Shown here piece by piece: positions 58,534 through 64,000 of a stretch of 64,000 bases of DNA. Origin of the DNA: Acidovorax_G lacteus. GTDB taxonomy: Bacteria > Pseudomonadota > Gammaproteobacteria > Burkholderiales > Burkholderiaceae_C. Made by a program: the position numbers and the translations under genes. The notes beneath the pieces are model-generated. The model saw nothing but the letters and a program-made list of their open reading frames with translations. It did not search any database and was not told the origin of the DNA. The stretch covers positions 56,637-120,636 of the forward strand of contig NZ_BAABEX010000009.1 of NCBI RefSeq assembly GCF_039540375.1. Direction: 5' to 3'. Position 1 is the first letter of the stretch. Each line of letters opens with the position of its first letter.

Positions 58534-60447
58534 TCAGATGGAGACCCGTGTGCCCAGTTCCACCACCGCATTGCTGGGCAAACGAAAGAACTCCACCACC
58601 CCGCCGGCGTTTTGGCTCATGGTGGCAAACAGCTTTTCGCGCCAGCGGGCCATGCCTCCACCGGGCGAAGGCACCACGGTTTCGCGGCTCAAAAAGAAAC
58701 TGCTTTCGAACAGCGATACGGCCAACCCGTGTGAAGCCGTCAGCTCCAGGGCCTTGGGCACATCGGGCGTGTTCATGAACCCATAGTTCACCTCCACCCG
58801 CCAGAAGCCACGGCCCAGCGCATGCACAACCACCCGTCGGTCCATGGGCACCCAGGGGACGTCCTGAAAACGCACCGTCAGGATCACGTTGCGTGCGTGC
58901 AGCACCTGGTTGTGCTTGAGGTTGTGCAAAAGCGCCTGGGGCACCGTTTGCGGGTCTGCTACGGCATAGATGGCGGTACGCTCGGCCCGGTTCACGCTGC
59001 GGGGGTCGAGTTGATCGATGAACTCCTGCAAGGACACGCCCTCGCGGCGGATGCTGGCCATCACCAGCTCGCGGCCGCGCCGCCACGTGCTCATCAGCAC
59101 AAACAGCACCAGGCCCAGCGTGAGCGGGAACCAGCCGCCATCCATGAACTTGATTGCGCAACCCGCCACCAGCAGCGCATCGATGAACAGAAAGAATGCG
59201 GTGGCTCCGAGGGCCACGGGAGCGGGCATGCGCCAGCCTTCCCGCACCACAAAGTAGGTCAGCATGGTGGTGATCATCATCGTCAGGGTCACGGCAATGC
59301 CGTAGGCGCTGGCCAGGGCGGACGAACTGCCAAAGAACAGCACCACCGCCAGCACGCCAGCCAGCAGCGCCCAATTGACCCCTGGCATGTAGATCTGCCC
59401 CATCTCACGGGCACTGGTGTAGTGCACCCGCATGCGCGGAAGAAACCCCATCTGCATCGCCTGCTTGGTCAGGGAATACGCACCGGAGATGACGGCCTGG
59501 GACGCGATGATGGCAGCCATGGTGGCCAGCACCAGTGCGGGCAGTAGCCACGCCTCGGGGAACAGGCGATAGAAAGGATTCTGGATCGCGGACGGATCGC
59601 CCATCAGCAACGCCCCTTGCCCCAGGTAGTTCAGCGCCAGACCTGGCAGCACCAGGGTGGTCCAGGCGATCTGGATCGGCTTGCGCCCGAAGTGCCCCAT
59701 GTCGGCGTACAGCGCTTCTGCGCCCGTCAAGGCCAGCACGATGGCCCCCACCGCCACAAACATGTGCCAGCCGCGCGCAGACAGAAAGTCCCATGCGTGC
59801 AGCGGATTCAGCGCGGCCAGGATCGCGGGCTGCTGTGCGATGTGCCACAGCCCCACGCCCCCCAGCACGCTGAACCACAGCACGATGATGGGGCCAAAGA
59901 AGCGCCCCACCACCGCTGTCCCGAATCGTTGCACCAGAAACAGGCCGATCAGGATGGCCACGCTGGCGGGCACCACGTACGGCTTGAGTGCGGGGGTCAG
60001 CACCTCCAGCCCCTCCATGGCCCCGAGCACCGAGATGGCGGGGGTGATCAGACTGTCGCCGTAGAACAGCGTGGCGCCAAACACGCCCAGCAGCAGCAGA
60101 CCGCGGCGCAAGGCCGGGCGATCCTCCACCGCGCGTGCAGCCAGCGCCGTCAGGGCCAACCCACCGCCTTCGCCATGGTTGTCGGCACGCAGGATGAGGA
60201 TGACGTACTTCAGGGTCACCACCAGCATCAACGCCCAGAAAATGGTCGAGACGGCCCCGATCAGATGCGGCGCATCCAGCGGCACGCCCGTGTGTGGAGC
60301 GAAGATTTCCTTGACGGTGTAAAGCGGGCTCGTGCCGATGTCACCATAGACGACACCGATAGCCGCTAACGTGAGTGCGCCGAGTCCCTGTCGGCCCGCG
60401 CCTTGAGAGGCTGAGGTGCGCGGCGTTGCTGTCTCTGGGGTTTGCAT
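58534..60447 (-). CDS. kup: Low-affinity K+/H+ symporter Kup (TrkD)
   Basis: A 637-residue KUP-family potassium uptake protein with about 12 TM helices (up to about residue 450) and a cytoplasmic C-terminal domain. It shows [38 protein letters not shown] repeats and the selectivity-associated [18 protein letters not shown]. The ATG at 60447 ([12 protein letters not shown]) is preferred. It follows the KdpE-like gene by 74 bp on the same strand, suggesting control by that two-component system rather than of kdpFABC. Confidence 0.95.
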   Translation of the reverse strand: MQTPETATPRTSASQGAGRQGLGALTLAAIGVVYGDIGTSPLYTVKEIFAPHTGVPLDAPHLIGAVSTIFWALMLVVTLKYVILILRADNHGEGGGLALTALAARAVEDRPALRRGLLLLGVFGATLFYGDSLITPAISVLGAMEGLEVLTPALKPYVVPASVAILIGLFLVQRFGTAVVGRFFGPIIVLWFSVLGGVGLWHIAQQPAILAALNPLHAWDFLSARGWHMFVAVGAIVLALTGAEALYADMGHFGRKPIQIAWTTLVLPGLALNYLGQGALLMGDPSAIQNPFYRLFPEAWLLPALVLATMAAIIASQAVISGAYSLTKQAMQMGFLPRMRVHYTSAREMGQIYMPGVNWALLAGVLAVVLFFGSSSALASAYGIAVTLTMMITTMLTYFVVREGWRMPAPVALGATAFFLFIDALLVAGCAIKFMDGGWFPLTLGLVLFVLMSTWRRGRELVMASIRREGVSLQEFIDQLDPRSVNRAERTAIYAVADPQTVPQALLHNLKHNQVLHARNVILTVRFQDVPWVPMDRRVVVHALGRGFWRVEVNYGFMNTPDVPKALELTASHGLAVSLFESSFFLSRETVVPSPGGGMARWREKLFATMSQNAGGVVEFFRLPSNAVVELGTRVSI

Positions 60448-60521
60448 GAGGTTTCCGTGGCTGAACAAGGTGGCCACGATGCCTTGCAGCGCATCAGCAA
60501 CGCATAAGTCCCTGCGCCCTT

Positions 60522-61232
60522 TCAATCGCTGGCATCCGGCTCCGCCAGGCGATAGCCGACCCCCGGGTCGGTCAGCAGGTGCTGGGGGTCGGCGCTGTTG
60601 TGTTCGAGCTTGGCGCGCAGCTGGCCCATGTACAGGCGCAGGTAATGGGTCTGCTCGGTGTGCTCCGGGCCCCAGACGTCGGTGAGCAGCTGGCGGTGCG
60701 TGACCACCTGGCCCGCCTGCCGCACCAGCCTGGCCAGCAGGGCGTATTCGGTGGGCGTGAGGTGCACATCCTGGTGGTCCAGGCGCACCCGCCGGGCTCT
60801 GAGGTCCACCTCCAGCGGGCCGTGCTGGTAGTGCAGCAGCGCAGGCTCGCTGAAGTGGCCACGGCGACGCAGCGCCACACGCATGCGCGCCAGCAATTCT
60901 CCAATGCCGAATGGCTTGACCAGATAGTCGTCGGCACCGTCGTCCAGCATGCGGATCTTCTGCCCTTCGGCTTCGCGGGCAGAGATCACGATCACAGGGG
61001 TGTTGCCAGTGCGGCGCAGATCGGCCAGCAACGCCTGGCCATCCCCATCCGGCAAACCCAGATCCAACAGCACCAGATCGATGCGGTCATGGGGCAACGC
61101 ATGCTGCCACTGGGCCCGGGCGTCGGCAAGACTGGCAGCGGTACGGATGTCGTAACCCTCGACCAGCAAGGCCTCGCGCAGCGCGCCGCGCAGCACGCGG
61201 TCGTCCTCCACCAGCAGCACGCGTCGGCTCAT
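60522..61232 (-). CDS. KdpE-like OmpR-family response regulator
   Basis: A 236-residue regulator: receiver domain (1-~118) with acidic pocket E9-D10-D11, phosphoacceptor D57 in [13 protein letters not shown] and Lys in YLVKPFG, then a winged-helix OmpR domain (about 135-230) with [27 protein letters not shown]. It resembles KdpE most closely. It overlaps the kinase gene by 4 nt. The likely target is the adjacent kup. Confidence 0.9.
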   Translation of the reverse strand: MSRRVLLVEDDRVLRGALREALLVEGYDIRTAASLADARAQWQHALPHDRIDLVLLDLGLPDGDGQALLADLRRTGNTPVIVISAREAEGQKIRMLDDGADDYLVKPFGIGELLARMRVALRRRGHFSEPALLHYQHGPLEVDLRARRVRLDHQDVHLTPTEYALLARLVRQAGQVVTHRQLLTDVWGPEHTEQTHYLRLYMGQLRAKLEHNSADPQHLLTDPGVGYRLAEPDASD

Positions 61233-62776
61233 GCGTGCGCCTCCGGTGCCATCGGGGTCGCTGGCCCCTGTCCATCGCAATGCCAGGGCAAGCGGCATTC
61301 GAACCGACAGCCACCCCCTTCCCGATCCTGCAACAACAGCTCGCCATGGTGGGCCCAGGCAATCGCACGGCACACGGCAAGGCCGACACCTGCGCCGCGG
61401 TCACGGTCTGCATGGGACGCAGAGAGCGCTGTCTCGCCACGCTGAAACACCTCGAACACCTTCTCGCGCCAAGCGGCAGAGATCCCAGGTCCGCGGTCGC
61501 TGACCACCAGCGTCACAAACTCTGCATCGCATGTCGCCTGCAGCTCCACCGGCGAATCGCCCGGACAGTACTTGAGGGCGTTGTCCAGCAGGTTGTCCAG
61601 CAACTGTGAGACCAGCATCGCGTCGCACCACAGCAACGGCAAGTCGGGTGCCACCTGCACGCGCACCCGGCTGCCTTCGGGTCGGACCCGCACACGCCGC
61701 AGCACCGCCCCCACCAGCTCCTCAGCCGACTCCCAGTCGCAGCGCAGACGGACCTCGGGCGCGTCCAGACGCGCCAGCTGCAGGGTGTTGTCGGTCAGCC
61801 GCGCCAGCCGCTCACTTTCCTCGACGATGCCCGCCGCAAGCCGCTCGCGCTGATCGGCGGCAAGACGCGCTCCCTGCTCGCGCAGGGCCGATGCGGCCCC
61901 CATGATGGTGGCCAGAGGTGTGCGGTAGTCGTGCGAGATGGCCGCCAGCAAGGCACTGCGAGTGGCCTGCAACTGCGCCTGTTCGCGTGCCAGCTGTTCC
62001 TGGGCCCCCATCAGCGAACGGTGCAAGGCGCTGCCCATCTGATCGCACAACGCCTGCAGATGGGAACGCAGCGCCTCCCCCTCTGGACGGTGCCCCAGAC
62101 CTGCAATCAGCACGGCACCCAGGGTGACGCCGCGGCCACGCAAGGGAAGGTACACGTCGTCCAGCTGGTCATAGCGTCCGGTGCCCGCTCCGATCGCTCG
62201 GCCTTCACGCTCACACACCGCCAGCCCCGCGCGCTGCTCGTCGTCTGGAGCCCCGACCAGCAGCGACCTTGGGTCCCCGGATGGCTGACCGAGCGTGTGC
62301 CGTACGGACACGACCACCGCGCGACCTGTGGCCTCTTCCAGGGCTGCGCACAAGGCAGCGGCATGGGCCGCCGGGTTGCTCGCGTCCCGCAGGGTGTCGC
62401 CCCATTGGCGCAACCGGGCTTCGCGGGTGGCCAGTTGACGCGCCGCCTCGGTCAGGCGGCGCTGGCGAATCACCAGCCCTGCGATGATCCAGTTCACCAG
62501 CAGCAACACCACCAGCAGCAGTGCGTTTTGCTGCAGATCGACGTTGAAGGTGAACTTCGGCGGAATGAAAAACCAGTTGAAGGCCAATACCGCCACGGCA
62601 CTGATCACTGCGCTGATCCACCCGGGCAGCCAGAGGGACGAAAGCGCCGAGGCCACCACCAGCACCATGGAAAGATTGGCAAGATCGAGCCGCGTCTCCA
62701 GCGCAAGCATGGCGACTCCGGAGGCGGACCAAACCAGCACTGCAAAAATGACACCGGTGCACTTGCTGGACTCCAT
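61229..62776 (-). CDS. KdpD-like sensor kinase lacking the N-terminal KdpD domain
   Basis: A 515-residue histidine kinase corresponding to the C-terminal half of KdpD. It has four TM helices (about 7-27, 33-51, 53-71 and 84-103; DUF4118), a GAF-like region (about 125-250), HisKA with His282 in [19 protein letters not shown] and HATPase_c with [12 protein letters not shown] and [12 protein letters not shown]. The ~370-residue N-terminal KdpD/USP sensor of full-length KdpD (about 900 residues) is missing. The ATG at 62776 has no upstream coding continuation. Signals sensed may therefore differ. Confidence 0.9.
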   Translation of the reverse strand: MESSKCTGVIFAVLVWSASGVAMLALETRLDLANLSMVLVVASALSSLWLPGWISAVISAVAVLAFNWFFIPPKFTFNVDLQQNALLLVVLLLVNWIIAGLVIRQRRLTEAARQLATREARLRQWGDTLRDASNPAAHAAALCAALEEATGRAVVVSVRHTLGQPSGDPRSLLVGAPDDEQRAGLAVCEREGRAIGAGTGRYDQLDDVYLPLRGRGVTLGAVLIAGLGHRPEGEALRSHLQALCDQMGSALHRSLMGAQEQLAREQAQLQATRSALLAAISHDYRTPLATIMGAASALREQGARLAADQRERLAAGIVEESERLARLTDNTLQLARLDAPEVRLRCDWESAEELVGAVLRRVRVRPEGSRVRVQVAPDLPLLWCDAMLVSQLLDNLLDNALKYCPGDSPVELQATCDAEFVTLVVSDRGPGISAAWREKVFEVFQRGETALSASHADRDRGAGVGLAVCRAIAWAHHGELLLQDREGGGCRFECRLPWHCDGQGPATPMAPEAHA

Positions 62777-62944
62777 GCCACGAGCCTAACCCGAACGGCG
62801 TACGGAAAGCATATGGACACAAGCCTGCGCTGCCTGCAGCAGGCCCGTTGGCGGATGTGCCGGCGATGCCCCTGCTGCAAACGCCCGCGCCGGGTAAGCC
62901 GTCACCATCTGCACACTCTTCACACGCCAAGGAAACAGACACGC

Positions 62945-63748
62945 ATGACAAGGCTGCATCACAAGGTCGCCCTCGTCACAGGCGCCGCGCAAGGCATCGG
63001 GGCTGCCATTGCGCAGGCGATGGCGCAGGAGGGCGCGACGGTCATCCTGACCGACATCCACGAGGCGCTGCTGCGGCAGACGGCCGAGACCCTGGGCATG
63101 CCGTGGCTCGCACTCGACGTGCGAGACGAGGACCACTGGGCAGCGGCCATGCAGCAGGTGCTTGCGCAACATGGCGGGCTGCACGTGCTGGTCAACAATG
63201 CAGGCATCACCGGGCTTGAGCAGGGAGCGCTGCACGACCCTGAACACGCATCGCTGGAAGAATGGCGGCGCGTGCACGCCACCAATCTGGACGGCGTGTT
63301 TCTGGGCTGCAAACATGCCCTGCGCGCCATGCGCCTTCTCCCCACGGGCACCAGCGGCTCCATCGTCAACATCTCGTCGCGTTCAGGCATCGTCGGCATC
63401 CCGGCTGCGGCCGCCTACGCGTCGAGCAAGGCTGCGGTGCGCAACCACACGAAATCGGTAGCGCTCTACTGCGCCGAGCAAAGGCTGCCTGTGCGCTGCA
63501 ACAGCATCCACCCGGCAGCCATCCTCACGCCCATGTGGGAGCCGATTCTGGGCACAGGCCCAGACCGGGAGGCGACGATGCAGGCCATGGTGGCCGACAC
63601 GCCGCTGCGCCGGTTCGGTACACCGCACGAGGTGGCGAGCCTGGCCGTGTTTTTGGCTTCGGACGAATCTGCTTACGTGACCGGCTCGGAGTTTCACGTG
63701 GACGGGGGCATCCTGGCCGGCTCTGCGGCGGTGCCAGCCCAGCAGTAG
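62945..63748 (+). CDS. SDR-family NAD(P)-dependent oxidoreductase
   Basis: A 267-residue classical short-chain dehydrogenase. Cofactor motif [12 protein letters not shown]; Asp in LTDIHE suggests NAD preference; NNAGITG; catalytic Ser in [11 protein letters not shown] and YxxxK in YASSKAAV; C-terminal [15 protein letters not shown]. It resembles 3-alpha/3-beta/20-beta-hydroxysteroid dehydrogenases and similar cyclic-alcohol enzymes, but the substrate is not determinable. The start [13 protein letters not shown] follows AAGGA. It is divergent from the kinase gene. Confidence 0.92.
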   Translation: MTRLHHKVALVTGAAQGIGAAIAQAMAQEGATVILTDIHEALLRQTAETLGMPWLALDVRDEDHWAAAMQQVLAQHGGLHVLVNNAGITGLEQGALHDPEHASLEEWRRVHATNLDGVFLGCKHALRAMRLLPTGTSGSIVNISSRSGIVGIPAAAAYASSKAAVRNHTKSVALYCAEQRLPVRCNSIHPAAILTPMWEPILGTGPDREATMQAMVADTPLRRFGTPHEVASLAVFLASDESAYVTGSEFHVDGGILAGSAAVPAQQ

Positions 63749-63845
63749 CCCGGGGCGTTCAGTCCGACATCTGGCCAGACACACTCCCGGCACACCGCTC
63801 AGCTTTGCACGCAGGCTTTCGCCCCCCTGGCGCAACCGCCAGGGT

Positions 63846-64000
63846 TTACTGCGGCTCGGTCACAAAGCCAATTTTGCGCACGCCAGCCCGCTGGGCCATA
63901 GCCATGGCCTGGGCCACCCGCTCGTAGCGCACTTCCTTGTCCCCGCGGATGTGCAGGTCCGGCTGCGGGTCGCGCGCAGCCTCGGCCTGCAGGCGGGGCA
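63846..64000 (-). CDS. ExbD/TolR family protein (C-terminal part only)
   Basis: The last 51 codons of an ExbD/TolR protein, ending in LHIRGDKEVRYERVAQAMAMAQRAGVRKIGFVTEPQ-stop, the conserved C-terminal periplasmic region. The rest, including the TM helix and its proton-channel Asp, lies beyond the window. It normally works with ExbB/TolQ to energise outer-membrane transport; which of the two systems this belongs to cannot be decided here. Confidence 0.88.
   Translation of the reverse strand, partial: PRLQAEAARDPQPDLHIRGDKEVRYERVAQAMAMAQRAGVRKIGFVTEPQ

Overview
The window is high-GC, densely packed proteobacterial chromosome. Gene content and order (mla operon with a STAS protein and an ABC-2 exporter, ibaG-murA-his genes, pilMNOPQ divergent from a class A PBP, cyaY/lptM, ResB/CcsB with cytochrome c4, short-form HisG) point to a betaproteobacterium of the Burkholderiales, most likely Comamonadaceae (Acidovorax-like). 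This is judged from gene content and protein similarity recalled from family knowledge; no search was run.

Layout. 1-4.7 kb: a response regulator (cut by the window edge) divergent from a CHASE3-type histidine kinase, two small envelope genes (DUF1328 and a BON lipoprotein), a zinc metallopeptidase and an alpha/beta hydrolase. 4.7-18.5 kb, all minus strand: mlaF-E-D-A-C-B (retrograde phospholipid transport), an ABC-2 exporter pair, ibaG, murA, then hisG-D-C-B-H-A-F. 18.5-25.4 kb: gltBD (glutamate synthase), whose 3' end is followed by a 128-bp tandem array of copies of the last gltD codons. 25.4-29.8 kb: a REP-associated (RAYT) transposase, a methyltransferase, a DUF1415 protein and a dGTPase-like protein. 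29.8-38.3 kb: aroB, aroK, a pil-linked Ig-like lipoprotein and pilQ-P-O-N-M. 38.6-42.9 kb: the class A PBP gene, cyaY, lptM and a diiron/metallo-beta-lactamase protein. 43-49 kb: msrQ-msrP, ccsB-resB, cytochrome c4. 49-54 kb: engB, an epoxide-hydrolase-like protein, two LpxL-type acyltransferases, and metK behind a strong candidate SAM-II riboswitch. 54-58 kb: a heme-binding diguanylate cyclase, NadM-Nudix and a PAS-GGDEF protein. 58.5-64 kb: kup with a KdpDE-like two-component system whose kinase lacks the usual N-terminal sensor half, an SDR, and the 3' end of an ExbD/TolR gene.

The most unusual signals are not genes. (1) Behind both gltD and metK the terminal codons are duplicated downstream with mostly synonymous changes. 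In each case a perfect inverted repeat (15 bp and 11 bp) brackets the native stop codon, and the copy begins at a truncated arm of that repeat. (2) A two-hairpin intergenic repeat (GCTAT...ATAGC plus TGCTCGTGCTTG...CAAGCACGAGCA) recurs about seven times. (3) A SAM-II-like riboswitch begins almost at the predicted metK transcription start. (4) Intrinsic terminators lie within about 10 nt of the mlaF and aroK start codons.

No tRNA, rRNA or CRISPR array was recognised.
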